NCBI GenBank assembly: GCA_036940085.1
Contig: JALLBK010000016.1
Coordinates: forward strand, 1-42,857
DNA from: Discostella pseudostelligera
Taxonomy: Eukaryota; Bacillariophyta; Thalassiosirophyceae; Thalassiosirales; Thalassiosiraceae
Direction: 5' to 3'
Length of the DNA stretch: 42,857 nucleotides
The translations under genes were made by a program, and so were the position numbers. Below are positions 12,701-24,441 of this stretch, in pieces; the first letter of the stretch is position 1; every line of letters starts with the position of its first letter. The notes under the pieces were generated by a model that made no database searches, was not told the origin of the DNA, and saw only the letters and a program-made list of their open reading frames with translations.

Positions 12701-15700
12701 GGATGAATTCCTCGACCAATTCCCTCTCGCCAATCGTCATTTTCATCGCGCCGCTATTTACTTCGTCATTGACAAAACTGTTGTTGTATTTGTTTGAACT
12801 ACCCATTAACGCGTAGTTAGTAGGTATGGGAAACTGTTCCTCTCCCGCCAATGATGAACGCTGGCGTTCCTTTTCTCTTTGGTGAGAATAGCTCGAGATG
12901 CACCAGAATAGCGTTTTCATGCCGAGTACGATTGGACGAATGAGGTGTTGCAGGTTCAGGATGATGGTTAGTGGCGACACTGTTGACGTGGCGTCAGCGC
13001 TCCCTAAAGTGTCAACGTCTCCCAGCAGCATGTAGTACTCTTGCTTCTTACTACTCGCAGCATCTTCACCAACAACCTGAACTCCATTCTCCAACTTCTC
13101 CACAACATCCATCAAACTCGGTATCCAAGATTTCACCACATCCAACTTGTGCACGCATGTTCTTAATATTCGAAAGAGCAAATCGCGTCCAACTTGAGGG
13201 TCGGGATCGCGATTGTGAAAGATAATTTCGGGGAAATGAACCAAAAGCTTTGCCGCGGCTATGTGGATGTTGCTGTGGGGTGATGTAAACGTTGGAATCA
13301 TCGAACGGGTAATTATGGAACCATCGCAGTATACAAAACTGGCGGGCAACTCGCCATGCAACACCCTCGAGAATATTCGTATCGTTCTCGACAATTGAGC
13401 AGGAGTTAGCTTTGTACGGACCTGCGAAATGAATTCCGCGAGAATGGAATATCCCAATGGCTGAAGTGATGCAAAGGAGCAGGCAACAGCAGCGCCATTT
13501 CCGATTGTTCTATCTCCTCCTACTCCTGTCGTGGTACCCCAAGTGTTTGCATTGTTACCCTCTCCATCTCGATCTCGAGTAATAAGACCTTCACGCTCAC
13601 CGTCCAAATCCAACCCTCCACCATGCGGCAACAAAGCTGCAGTTGTTGGTCCAATGACACTTCCGCCATCCCGTCCCAAAAGCCTTGAATTTACACCACT
13701 ACCAATCAACACTCGTTCGTCTAACATTGCATCAATGTGACGATAAAATCCCCGACGATAATCCGTCGACAGTAATTGGCGCGTATTTACCAGCAGCTCT
13801 TTCCTCATCTGCATAGCCTGAACCTGCTGCTGCTGTAAGGCATTGCTAACAGTACTGTCACTTGCACAACAACTATCCACACTTGCACCACTGTCACCAT
13901 CTCTAGTTTTTGAGGACGATGAGGCGCCGCTAGTACCCAACATCAGGGAGCTTGATGAGGTAAACCGCAATAATTGCAACACATGCGTCGCACAGTTATC
14001 TGCGTACGATTTCAGTGTCGACTCCGCCGCGGCACTCGTGGTTGCGGCCGGGGTAGAGACGGAAATTGCATTGCTCTCACCCCCGTTACCCCGCGGTAGA
14101 AGTAGTAAATGTGTGATGAATGTGACGATCTTGATTTGACAAGCCACCATCGAGACGGTCAACGATGCTTGATGCTGTTGTTGCAGTTCGCCTAATGATG
14201 ATGGTGATTTCTCTGTCTTCGACTGAGATGTGGACGGAGTTGATGCTACAATTATGAAGGATGAGAAGGTGCGTATGATATTAGTGACGTGGAGAATTAA
14301 GGCAGGTATTTTGCATATGGTAGCAGTTGCTGAAGTAGTCATTGACTTACCGTTCTTTCTCACCTCAGTGGATTCAACGACTGTGGAAGACTTCTTGCTC
14401 GATTTCAAGCTTCCCCTCTTCCCCGCAGTGCTCCCAGCGACCACTACAGGGGTGGAAAGTGATGGTGTCGTGACAGTTCCCACGGCTGATGATGGCGTAG
14501 TAGTATTCGCAAGCCCACCCCCTGTTGGCGGCGTCTTTGACAATGCCGCGGCCAGGAGTGATTGATTCTGCAAAAAAGTCATCATGGCCGGAATCAAATT
14601 GGACATGTTCACTTTGCTCGCCAACTTGATAGGGTACAGTTGAAATAACAGCATGATTGTTAATGGCAGTTCCGAGAGGAGGCGGACGGATTGGTCAGAT
14701 TGAATGTCGCGACAGCTGCTGTGTTGCACTAGTGATCTGCTGCTGTCCTTGGTATTGTCGTTACCTACGGTGACGTTGGAGGCGGCTGATGGTGGCATAA
14801 GAAGGTCACTAGTGGAGGTAATCACTTGCGGCGTCGTGTCCTTGTTCACAGGTGTTTTCTCCGTCGCCCCACACACCGTTGGCAATGGGGACTTCGTAGT
14901 GGCTGTCAATTTCATCGCCTTGGAAGTACTCTCAGCAGTATTTCCTCCTCGCCCCTTCCTCTTCTTGCTAGCACCACCTCCACCACTACCAGTACCAGTA
15001 CCACTTGCACTATCATTGTTCCCCAGCCGTTGGTAACAATCCACAATAAAATCCAATAATGCCTGACATTCGCGTTGCATCTTGGCACCCTCCTTGCCAC
15101 CACTCCCACTGGCACCACCCACAGTACTACTTCGGCTACTGGTGTTGGTGCTGCTACTGTGTGTGCCGCTGATTCTACTACCCTTACTAGTGCCCCCCTC
15201 TTCCGCAGTCGACATTACTCTAGTCTTATTATACATTCGTAATATCCTCACGAGCAATCGAATATTTGCCAATAATGCATTCTCCTCACAATCTTCCATA
15301 ATGACATGAATGGCAATGCTTGCAATGATGGGGGCATGGGTACGGAATAAGGTTATTTCTCCGATATTGGTGGTATTATTGGTCTGGGGGGGATTTGAAT
15401 TGGATGATGATGATTGAAATGCTAATGAAGAAGATGAATTGGTTGCAAGAGCAGAGGATAGTAGTAACTGAACTGTGAGTTGCTCGAGAAGTTGAAGTGC
15501 CGTGTTTCGTATTGTATGATTGACCATCGACGAGGATTGTGATGGCGTCAATAATGATGATGGTTGTGCACCGATGGAACAATGGCATGGGGGGACGTGA
15601 CAAGCAGGCGTAGTGATTATCGTTGTCGTGGATGGTGATGGCCCTTGTGTATGCTTTTTCTTTTTGGATTCAGTAGTTGACGTCGCTTTCTTCGGCGAGC

Positions 15701-16532
15701 TCTTGGTGGTAGTCGCAGTTGTTGGTGTTGTTGAATCGGGTGCCTTCTTGGCAGAGTCGGTAGGAGCAGCCTGAGTTGTTGCAGGAAAAGGAGTAGTTAT
15801 AGAAGTAGTCGGTGCAGAAGTAGTAGTCGTCGTAGTAGCTGCAGAAACTGCAGTTGCAGAAACTGCAGCAGTGGAAGAGTCCTTCTCCACCACTGGTGAT
15901 GGCTTGGCAGTATCCTTCTTCTTGCGCGGCCTTTTTGTACCTCCTCCTTTCCCACATTCCTTGTTGCATCCGCCACCACTCGAACTTGAAGTAGCAGCAG
16001 TACTACTACTCATGATATTTGTCGCTGCCTTGCCATTGGGGCTCACCAAAATCTGCGACAGTGCGGGCAATAATGCACTGAGGAGCATGGAGCGCTCACC
16101 AAAGGGCAGGGTTGAATAATCCTTATCTCGTAGCTCAGCCAAGAATTGTAATAATGACGAAATATCTGATGACGACGGTGCTGCTGCTGCTGCTGCTGCT
16201 GCTGCTGACGAAGATGGCGTAGGCGTTGACATGGCTGCAGTGGCCAGGAGAATGAGGCGTGATTTCATGGAATCCCAGTACGCAGGTCCAGATTTTAGTT
16301 TCGTAAAGAGAAAGGGAGAGGTGGACGGCGGGGCAGATGGTGGCGGTGGCGAAGAAGATGGCATTGTTGACGGTGTCTCCGCTGTTGCTGTTGGTGATGG
16401 TACCGCTTCGATTGGCGCTGATGATGATGGTGGCGGCGGCGGCGGCGGCGCTGCCGCGGTGGCATCATTGGCGCTGGGCTCAGCGACCCCATCTATTGCC
16501 GAAGCATTGTCAGACGGATGGGAGTTCATCAT
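795..16532 (-). CDS. TRRAP: TRRAP/Tra1-family PIKK-like pseudokinase scaffold (nine exons, about 5016 aa)
   Basis: Scaffold subunit of SAGA- and NuA4-type histone acetyltransferase complexes that docks transcription activators. Exons read from splice sites (minus strand): 16532-11959, 11853-9868, 9788-9224, 9138-8823, 8750-8529, 8439-7536, 7450-3188, 3109-1335, 1240-795; phases join exactly to 5016 codons plus stop. The acceptor at 3109 is the least certain; 3133 is also in phase. Recognisable TRRAP/Tra1 blocks in order: N-terminal HEAT segments ('RKELLVNTRQLLSTDYRRGF', 'LIGSGV'), 'LFRTISGGKFD', 'LRTLEFWVDNLHPDYL', 'LSRLLGLLSSWFNKTLGEKL', a FAT region (about 3700-4560), a PI3K-like domain from about 4650, and a FATC end 'YHPWL'. 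I see no HRD or DFG-type catalytic motif, as in known pseudokinase TRRAPs. It is about 1200 residues longer than human TRRAP, mostly Ser/Thr/Ala/Pro low-complexity sequence in exon 1. Confidence 0.96.
16180..16206. repeat. (GCT)9 trinucleotide repeat in TRRAP exon 1
   Basis: Nine uninterrupted GCT units on the plus strand encode a run of nine alanines near the N-terminus of the TRRAP protein on the minus strand. It is the clearest of several short-repeat tracts (poly-Ser, poly-Pro, poly-Thr) that expand this exon. Confidence 0.9.
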
Positions 16533-17032
16533 CGTTTGTCGTCTTGGCTTGCTATTGCTTGGGGTATTGTATGGCGGACGTCATGGTCATGGTCAGGGGC
16601 GGCGGCGGCGGATCGGGCATCGGGCGATGATGGGTGGGGGTGGAAGGAGTGGATACAGACTGGATAGAATTGAAAAACTGGCGGGAACACTCGAGTTATT
16701 CCCCGCCAAAACGCTCCCGCCTACTCTTACCCTTTCCCCCATCCGATCCGCCATTTTTTTGCCAGGCACCGATCGAGCGGGAAAGTTCGAGAACAAAATG
16801 ACCATTGAACAACTTCAAAGAGTGGTCGGGCGCTTTCACTCTACAGCCCCGAAGACGAGTGACAGAGTCCCAAACGAGTCCAACAGAGCACAGAGCCAAA
16901 AGCATGCAGCAAAACAACAAACGAACAAGCAGAAGCAGACCACAGACCATGGCATGCGGATGGCGGATGCAGCGATCAATCCATTCCATAACCATTATCA
17001 TCGGTAGCAGTACAATAATAACACCATCCACC
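16533..17032. promoter_or_regulatory. Divergent intergenic region between TRRAP and the chitinase gene
   Basis: This 500-bp gap separates the start codons of two divergently transcribed genes, so both promoters should lie here. It contains GC-rich CGG repeats near 16598-16612 and three E2F-like motifs: TGGCGGGAA at 16679-16687, CCCGCCAAA at 16702-16710 (reverse TTTGGCGGG) and GAGCGGGAAA at 16775-16784. Long open frames cross it on both strands but are low-complexity and have no recognisable domain. Confidence 0.55.
16679..16710. promoter_or_regulatory. Pair of E2F-like motifs
   Basis: TGGCGGGAA (16679-16687) on the plus strand and TTTGGCGGG on the minus strand (16710-16702) lie about 15 bp apart in opposite orientation. 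Both match the core of the E2F/DP consensus TTTSGCGGGAAA. They lie about 150-180 bp upstream of the TRRAP ATG. The assignment rests on sequence match only. Confidence 0.4.
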
Positions 17033-20000
17033 ATGACCAAGGTTAACAAAAGAGCCGTGTTATTGACAATGATGATGACGGCGGTAGCCGCAGCTGCCGC
17101 CATGCAGCAGCGGACAGCAGCGGCAGCCGACACGACGAGTCATGGCGGCAACAGCAACAACAGCAACAACAGCAACAACAGCAACAACAGCAACACCAGC
17201 AACAACAGCAACAACAACATTAGTAAGCGTGGGCTTCGGAATGGTCATCGGCCACTACTACGTAATGAGCACCATCAGCATGACAATAATCCTCGTCGTC
17301 GATTGCCCCAAGCCATGGGCACACCCACTTCTACCACCGATGGCGATGCAGAAGGCGGAGCATTCAACCCCAATCTAGTCACCTACGATCCCCTTTCTCC
17401 CGAATATCAATTCGATCACTCCTCTTCTTCCGTTAATACTACTACAGGCAGTGAAATCCCCCCACCCGAAGATTGGTCCCCATGCCCATCCGACAATTTG
17501 AATTTCAGTGGTCATCGCGCTTCCTACGATTGCACATCGTACATTGAATGCAGTGGTGGCCAACCACGTGGCGAATATATGAGTTGTATGGGATTAATGT
17601 TTGATAATGAACAGGGTGTGTGTGATTGGGCCGAGAATGTGATTTGTGATAATGATGGGGATGATGATGCTGAGACTAGTGGTGGTGAAGACGAAGAAGA
17701 GGAAGGTGAGGAGGGAGAGGTGGAGAATGAAGAAGAAGGAGGTGAGGGAGATGACAGTGAAGAGGTACTACTTGGTTCCATCACCGATTACGATATTGAT
17801 ATGACCAACTCAGCGGGAAGCAATGGTGCCGAGTCCAACAATGAAGTTACCGGTTGGCAGGGGGGGAGTGATTGGGGTGGTAGTTGGATTGATGGTGTTT
17901 GGTACGTTTTTTCGTTGCAAGTTGCACCCACGCATCGCAATGCATCAGTATTGATGTGTCACTTTCTTTTCATGATGCTGCTCTTACCTTTCTTGTTCAA
18001 TCTCTAATTCATCCATAGGGTTCCCGTTGGCGACGAGTCCGCAGAATCCGACTCTGATTCCGACTCCACCAACGCCTCCTCTTGGAATGAATGGGATTCG
18101 GCCAACATCGTACCGTTTCCCCAGCATCCAATACTGCCATTCCAAAAAGCCGCATTCAACAAAGATCTCCCCGAGGCCTACACCTCCTCCGAGGGCTGGT
18201 CCTACAAAACACGTTCCAATCGAACCAAGACAGTCATTGGATATTATGCAATTTGGCAATTGTACGATAATGCCGAACGTGCCAAGCCAACGAATATGGA
18301 ATTCAGTAAAGTCGATAGGGTGAATTATGCATTCTTTCAAACGGATGTGACGGGGAATATTTGGGGCACTGATTCATGGGCAGATCCTATCACTTTGTTG
18401 TGAGTGAAGTTATCATTGTGGATATTATTTGAGCAATGTTGTGTAACCTTATGTCGCTCACATTGCATTCTCTCTGTTTGCTTTTTCCTGCCTCCTTCAA
18501 CAAATCGGAATCATCTCAGTGGTCCTCATGACTGGTCAATCGTGGTGCCGGAGCATGCCGGATATGCACCCCAATTCAACGACAATAACGGTTTTGTCAA
18601 CAGCCAAGAGGAGTGGACGTATGTTGGTTCCAAATATATCGATTTAGGATTCAATGTCCATTGTCATCGTGCTACACCAACGGGGAAACGTGATTGCATG
18701 GGTCATCTTGCCGGCGATGGTCTCATTGGTAGGGCTCATTCCCAGGGAGCATCGGTCTATGTTAGTATTGGAGGATGGAGCTTGAGCGATGCCTTTCCGG
18801 AGTTGAGTGCAAATGCCGAAAGTAGACGGACCTTTGCAATGAATTGTGTTGGATTGATCCGCGAGTACAACTTTGATGGTATTGGTGAGTTTCTCCTGTG
18901 CGTGCAAGGCATGGCTCATCGCGGATTAATCTCATCTCATGTCAACGCTGCATTTCCTCCACTGGTTAGACATTGATTGGGAAGCCCCTGGTTATGGACC
19001 TCACAAAGGTACCTCCGCCGACGGAGAGAACTTTGTCCTGTTACTACAAGACATTCGCTCCGCCCTTGATGCTTACACCACTGCAACCTACCCAGATGGA
19101 GAACGCACCTTTGGCCTAACTGCAGCACTTCCCTGCAATCCATCCATCATTGACCATCAAGATATCGCTCGCATATCTGAAGTATTGACCGAGCTCAATT
19201 TAATGACGTATGATTTCCATGGAACTTGGAATGACAAGGTCGGTATCAACAGTCCTCTGTTCGATCAACCAAAAGATAAGCTTGATTCGCCGGAGCACAG
19301 TGTTAATGGCTGTGTGGAACGATGGGTAGGAGAAGGGGCTGACAAATCCAAGGTAAATATCGGCCTTCCTTTCTACGGCCGAAGTTACAGTGGTACGACC
19401 GAGCTGTACTCCACCTTCGATGGCCCTGATGCTCTAAATTGGTGGGCGGACGAGGGACAGCCTCAGTATTACAACATATTAGACAAGTTGACCAATATGA
19501 CTTCCTTGAGGGATGACGTTACCAAGACGCAGTTTGCCTACTTCGAGGATGGCAGTGGGGTCGTCTCGTTCGATGATAGTCAATCGATTTGCGATAAGGT
19601 CGAGTATGCACTGGAGAAGGAACTGCACGGATACATAATATGGGAACTGAGTGGCGATTTAACAGAAGATTTCAGGACCCCACTGTTGGACGCAGTGAAT
19701 TACAAGTTGGAGCAGGGTGGCACGTTTGATTGCGAGTCATTCCGATTAGAGACGAGGGACGAAAATGGAGAGGTTGTGAAACAGGAAATCGGGAAACCAG
19801 ATCCTTGGTATGGTGAGTTAGAAGCAAGCGTGCATGAATTACTTTCAACTCTAGAGGGTGCTGACAACTTTCATTGCAAACTCCCACTCACAACCTTCTG
19901 TTCAGCTTACTGGGAAACTGGCACGTGTGTCAACGACGGCAAACAACCCAAATGGGAAAAGGAGGAGAACCTTTTTCGGTATAAGGAAGAATGTTGCAGT

Positions 20001-23000
20001 TATAAATTTGAGTACAAGTTCGACTCGTGCATGGGTCCACCGACGTATGAGCCAACAAAGGCACCCGCGGATGCACCGTGAGTTTTCCATTGCATTCATT
20101 GTTCGCTTCTCCCTTGTTTCAGTAGATTTCTTACGTCCCATTCCACTTTGCAATGAATATAGTTCCATGTCGCCGATGAGAATAAATGAGACTACCGAAA
20201 GTCCGACCCATATCTTCGGTGCAGCACTAGTCATTAATTCATCACCAAGTCCAGTGGCGAGAGAAGCCGAAGGTGTCGATGGCGCACCAATCACCAAGTG
20301 TCTTGGCGGCTGCCAGGGTGCCAATGAGAAATGTGTCGGTAATCAAAACCATCCACAGGGCGTAGCTGACGAGGAGTGTGCCGTATGTGATGGTGGCCAA
20401 ACGTTTTGGCCTTGCGATGTCGAAGGTCTATGTTTCTGCTGGGATCCTGCTACATCTCGCGTCCCTCCTGCTCCAGGTAGCGGTCTTGCGCAAGCAAGTG
20501 ATGAGCGACCATGTGACTTTTTTACGGAATCAATATTCAGTTCCTTGGCGCCCGAAGCCCAGGACCCCTACACATACGATGGACTCTGTGATGCAATCGA
20601 TGCTTACAACAGTGGTCACGCGGAGAAAATTTTCATGATGGGAACAGAGGAAGAGCGAAAAGCCGAACTTGCAGCGTTCTTAGGCAACACCCTCCACGAG
20701 AGCGACGAATGGAAAGCCTCGCGTGAATACTTGATGTGCGGTGATCATAAAGTTGTTGGGACAGAAACGTATTGCAAGCCTTGCGACTCTGAATCATTTG
20801 ATTGGGAAACATTTACGTGCGGTTCTTCTGGCTTAGTAGGTGAAGGGCTCACATTCAACGGATACTGTGATCGCACCATCGAACCTCCTGCTGCTTGTAC
20901 GTGTGATGATGCTCTCACATCAGAGACTGGTGAACTAGAGGGTTATATTCCTGCAAGCAAGGTGTACTTTGGCAGAGGAGCGATCCAACTCTCTTGGAAC
21001 TACAACTACCGTGCAGCATCGGAGGCATTGACTGGAGATGCCGCAACGTTCTGCGATAATCCAGATCTCGTCGCCACAAACCCGGAATATGCTTGGGGTG
21101 CAGGAATTTTCTACTGGATGGAGAACCTGAAGGAAGAAACTACCTGCCACATTGAAGCTTTGAAAAACCGTGACTTTGGTGAGTACTGGTAGTATCATTG
21201 TTCAGAACGTAATATCTCCGTATGTTATTGTCTTTCTCATAATTTGACATCTCCAATTTGTTTTCCTCCTACAGGTGGAGTCTTGAATAATATAAACGGA
21301 GGCCTCGAGTGTCCTGCCTATGCAGGTGGATGGCACCACGATGCAGTCAAGCTCCGTCTTAATAGATATTGTAAGGCATCGTCGGCACTGGGGTTAGACT
21401 CCATTCTAATATTCGATGGTTGCAAGCTCCTCAACAATAGCTATGCTGAATGCCTCGGAGATGGAACTTGTCCAGATTGTGTTCAATACGGTTCAGAAGG
21501 CTTTGTTGATCCTCCCGTCGCAACAGGTACAGGTCCAACTGAGATTGCAGATGCCACCACCCAAGCTGCCGAAAACGAGGTCGAAGAGACAACTACCGAA
21601 TCACTTCCCACTTTATCCCCTACTCTAGCTCCCGCGCTAGATTCAACGTCAGATCTAACTGATCCCATAACCGAGTCGGCGTCAGAAAATGCGGCCGAAG
21701 ATAGCCCATCCTCCGCAGGTTGTCCCGATGACCTTTTCCCCGTGGATGGACTGCCGGGTTGTTGTGTACCAGAACCTTCCTTTCATGGCGATGGGGCATG
21801 TGATCCAGAAGCACCATTAAATACGCCAGAGTGTGAATATGATGGAGGCGATTGCTGCCGCGAGACATGTGATCCTGAGTCGACCTACGGTTGTAGTGCT
21901 GAGAGCTCGGAGTATGGTCCCTTTGGCTTCTTTTGTCAAAATCCTGACTTGGAGGAATATATTGACCCTGAATTATGCATCGTGTCAGATCGTACGAGGA
22001 TTGGAGATGGACGATGCGACGCCGGTGAGGAAATGTACAATTCCGAAGCTTGTAATTGGGATGCAGGTGATTGGTAAGTTCAGTGTTTACCATCTTGATT
22101 GTCATGCTTTTTGTCTTTGATTGCTCATTGAGAGTACTACTTCATCCTGTCCAACAGCTGCCCCGAAACTTGCGATGAGCTATTTGGTCACTATGAATGT
22201 GGTGATCCCGCCCACCCGTACGATTGCCAAGATCCTGATGTCATTAGTGCTTCCGCTGAAACTTCGAACCCAACACCTGCCCCGTCAATATCCGACAGTT
22301 TCCTTTCCGTCATTGACATATCGAACCCAACATCTACGTCCGACAGTTCCCCTTCGGCATCATCTCAAGCTGGATCGTTTGCCCAAACTCTATCTGTGTC
22401 AGAGGTAGATGCAACTACGACTTCGAATGAAGAGTCGGACTTCAATTACATCAATCTTGGGCCAGTACCAGGAGATTCGTCGGAGTCAATCGAAACCACC
22501 ACTACATCAACAGAAGCAGAAGCAGTACAAGAAGAAGAAGAAGTTACATCGACTGATGCAACCACCACGACAGATGCAACTACTACTGCCACAGCAAAAG
22601 TAACTACTACTACTACTACTACCACAACAAAAGCAACGACTATCACCACAAGAGCCACAACAACGACGACAACGACATCAACCATTCCAAGCACGTATAC
22701 ATTTACTCCATCTGATGATGCCACCATCGTGGCCAATCATCCCGATGATAATTACGGTTCTGACACTATCCTCCAAGTCGATGATGATTCTGGCGTGTAT
22801 GACTCACTACTTCGATTCGATTTGTCCGACATTATTAAAGATTATGCAACCACATCTCAAGTTTCCTCGGCTACATTACGTCTCTTTTGCACTGATGGTT
22901 CTGACGCGGGTGGGATATTAGGGAAAACGACACACTCGGATTGGGACGAAACTTCGGTAACATGGAGCAATTCTCCCTCGGCATATGGTGCTCCGATACA

Positions 23001-23511
23001 TAGTTTAGGTGCTGTGGAAGCCGCTACCTGGTATGATATTGATGTTTCTAGCTTATTCAAAGATGGGTCCTCGATGGATGCAGTTAGTGTACGCTTAACT
23101 TCGAAGTCATGGAACAGGGCGAGTTACAGCAGCAAGGAAGGATCCGAACCGCCGCAGCTTGTGATTAAGATGCAAGTCAGTAGTGGCGGAAGTAATGATG
23201 ATGAATTAGAAATGGAATACAACATGGCGGAAGGGACAGTGTGTACCAGCGACATTCGCAAATGTTCAGACGGCTCGACAGTGTCACGAGTAGCTGAAAA
23301 TGCGTGTAACTTTGCACCCTGTCCTGATGAGATCGCGGCAGCGTCTGCCACACGTCTCTTCTTCCCGGTATGGGGGGCGGATGGTAGTATTGGTTGCATG
23401 GATGGTACTACCCCACCAAGTTGGGCCTCGGGAGCGTACCTGAAAGAGTCGAAGGATGATTGTTGCAAATTATTCTTCTCATTGCAAGTCGACGAGTGTT
23501 TAGAGGCATGA
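17033..23511 (+). CDS. Secreted multidomain bifunctional chitinase: CBM14-GH18-GH19-LNR-DNRLRE
   Basis: Predicted extracellular chitin-degrading protein of 1932 aa. Exons: 17033-17901, 18019-18399, 18520-18884, 18970-19812, 19906-20077, 20163-21178, 21275-22073, 22158-23511; all phases agree. The ATG at 17033 has a good context (CCACCATGA) and starts a signal peptide. Domains: Asn/Ser tract about 40-63; six-Cys CBM14 (peritrophin-A) about 145-207; acidic Glu/Asp linker; GH18 about 360-785 with DGIDIDWE completed across intron 3 (D536, D539, D541, E543) and the strand-4-like 'LNLMTYDFHG'; Cys module about 820-850; GH19 about 985-1282 with 'NTLHESDEW' (candidate catalytic E1056) and 'YFGRGAIQLSWNYNY'; Notch/LNR-like repeats about 1375-1520 ('GDGACD', 'EYDGGDCC'); Thr-rich linker; DNRLRE/CBM96-like domain about 1660-1820 ('LLRFDLS'); C-terminal Cys module. 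The main uncertainty is whether all exons belong to one transcript. Confidence 0.88.
17146..17220 (+). repeat. AACAGC/AAC microsatellite encoding an Asn/Ser tract
   Basis: Repeated AAC and AGC codons encode an Asn-Asn-Ser run just after the predicted signal peptide of the chitinase. It is in frame and probably an extended linker. Such tracts vary in length between alleles. Confidence 0.85.
19813..19905 (+). other. In-frame 93-nt intron in the chitinase gene
   Basis: The stretch begins GTGAGT and ends in a pyrimidine-rich TTCTGTTCAG. It is 93 nt, a multiple of three, with no stop in the reading frame, so an ORF-only reading would keep it as coding. Removing it joins 'DPWY' to 'AYWETGTCVNDGKQP'. 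That restores the same aromatic/Trp...Cys...DG spacing as the C-terminal module of this protein ('FFPVWGADGSIGCMDGTTPP'). I therefore call it an intron. Confidence 0.7.
22600..22682 (+). repeat. ACT/ACA/ACG repeat encoding a Thr-rich linker
   Basis: Runs of threonine codons (ACT, ACA, ACG) code for a Thr-rich, probably O-glycosylated spacer just before the DNRLRE-like domain of the chitinase. Confidence 0.85.
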
Positions 23512-24441
23512 AAAGATAGAACAGTGTACAATATGAAAAGCGATTTAATTTAATCAAACTCTCCTAATCAGACATCAATTGAACGTTGTGGTACGACTTT
23601 GGAGTTGATGCTGCATCACACCTGACCCACCGGCAGCGAACGCGGCAGTTCCTAACTTCTCCACTGATCAAACCACAACTAAACTAAATCATACGAGCCT
23701 GTCCATCTTGCGGAATTGAAAATTGACATGAATTATCCATCATTGCCGACATTGCCGAGAGGATGAATAACAACAACTTCTTTGACTCATCCTTCCACGT
23801 GGCAGTCAGTTGCCGGGGGGACACAACGTCTGTATTACACGTGGAAACGAATTTTGGACTCGACTGATTTCGCTGATGAGTAATTGTACCAACTCCTACG
23901 TGAGAGGCACATTTATTTGAATTATCCGTTGGAACTCGTAAATGTTCCACTACTAGTTCCTCTTCATAATTTCTACAGATTTCTACATACACACCTTGCT
24001 ATAGAAGGATTTGTATCATATTCAAGCGATTTTCTCGTTATGCCGATTTTGGCTGTACAAGAATGCACTGTGACACGGAGTGGCAGGCTACAGAAATTAA
24101 AGCGAGAAGCGAGGGTCGGCGGGAGGAGGGTCACCACCACAACAACATGATGTGCATGCGTGCCGATGCCCGACGCCGACGCCGACGCCGATGCCACGGC
24201 GACGATGGTGATGGTGGTGTCATATTATTATGGAGTGGATTATGATGTTCCATCGCGAGAAGTGGGTGGGCAGGCAATGACAAACAATTATTGCCACCAT
24301 CACAACAATATCAATATTCACTATTTTTCCAATACCAATAACCAATAGACACGGACGAGACGAAGTCAACGATCGATGATGATGGAGCAGAATCGAATAA
24401 TACGACGCCGACGACGACGACGACAACTCAAGATAACCAAG
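23512..24441. other. Intergenic region between the chitinase and subtilisin genes
   Basis: About 930 bp hold the chitinase 3' UTR and the subtilisin promoter. No convincing gene is present. A minus-strand 102-codon open frame (23684-23992) shows no domain and is probably chance. The region contains a GCCGAC microsatellite (24168-24190), a CGGCGGGAG box near 24118 and AT-rich sequence from 24270 to 24350. Confidence 0.5.
24168..24190. repeat. GCCGAC tandem repeat
   Basis: Nearly four copies of a GCCGAC hexamer lie upstream of the subtilisin gene. A degenerate continuation (GATGCC, GGCGAC) follows up to about 24206. Confidence 0.75.

Noticed and set aside
13843..15309. Several hydrophobic plus-strand frames opposite TRRAP exon 1
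   Set aside because: Their Leu/Val/Pro composition is the antisense of Ser/Thr/Gly repeat codons. None has a domain.
16231..17007. 258-codon plus-strand open frame covering the start of TRRAP
   Set aside because: It is a shadow of Pro/Ala/Ser-rich TRRAP codons read in antisense plus GC-rich promoter sequence. It has Gly/Ala/Asp repeats and no domain.
20078..20162. Splitting the GH18 and GH19 parts into two genes
   Set aside because: A good donor (CACC|GTGAGT) and an in-phase acceptor join 'KAPADAP' to 'SMSPM', and I see no signal peptide before GH19. Kept as one gene, with cDNA as the test.
23684..23992. 102-codon minus-strand frame between the chitinase and subtilisin genes
   Set aside because: No domain, no homologous-looking motif and no splice context; probably chance.
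24160..24206. GCCGAC repeats as a CRISPR-like or satellite array
   Set aside because: This is a short microsatellite with no spacers and no larger repeat unit.
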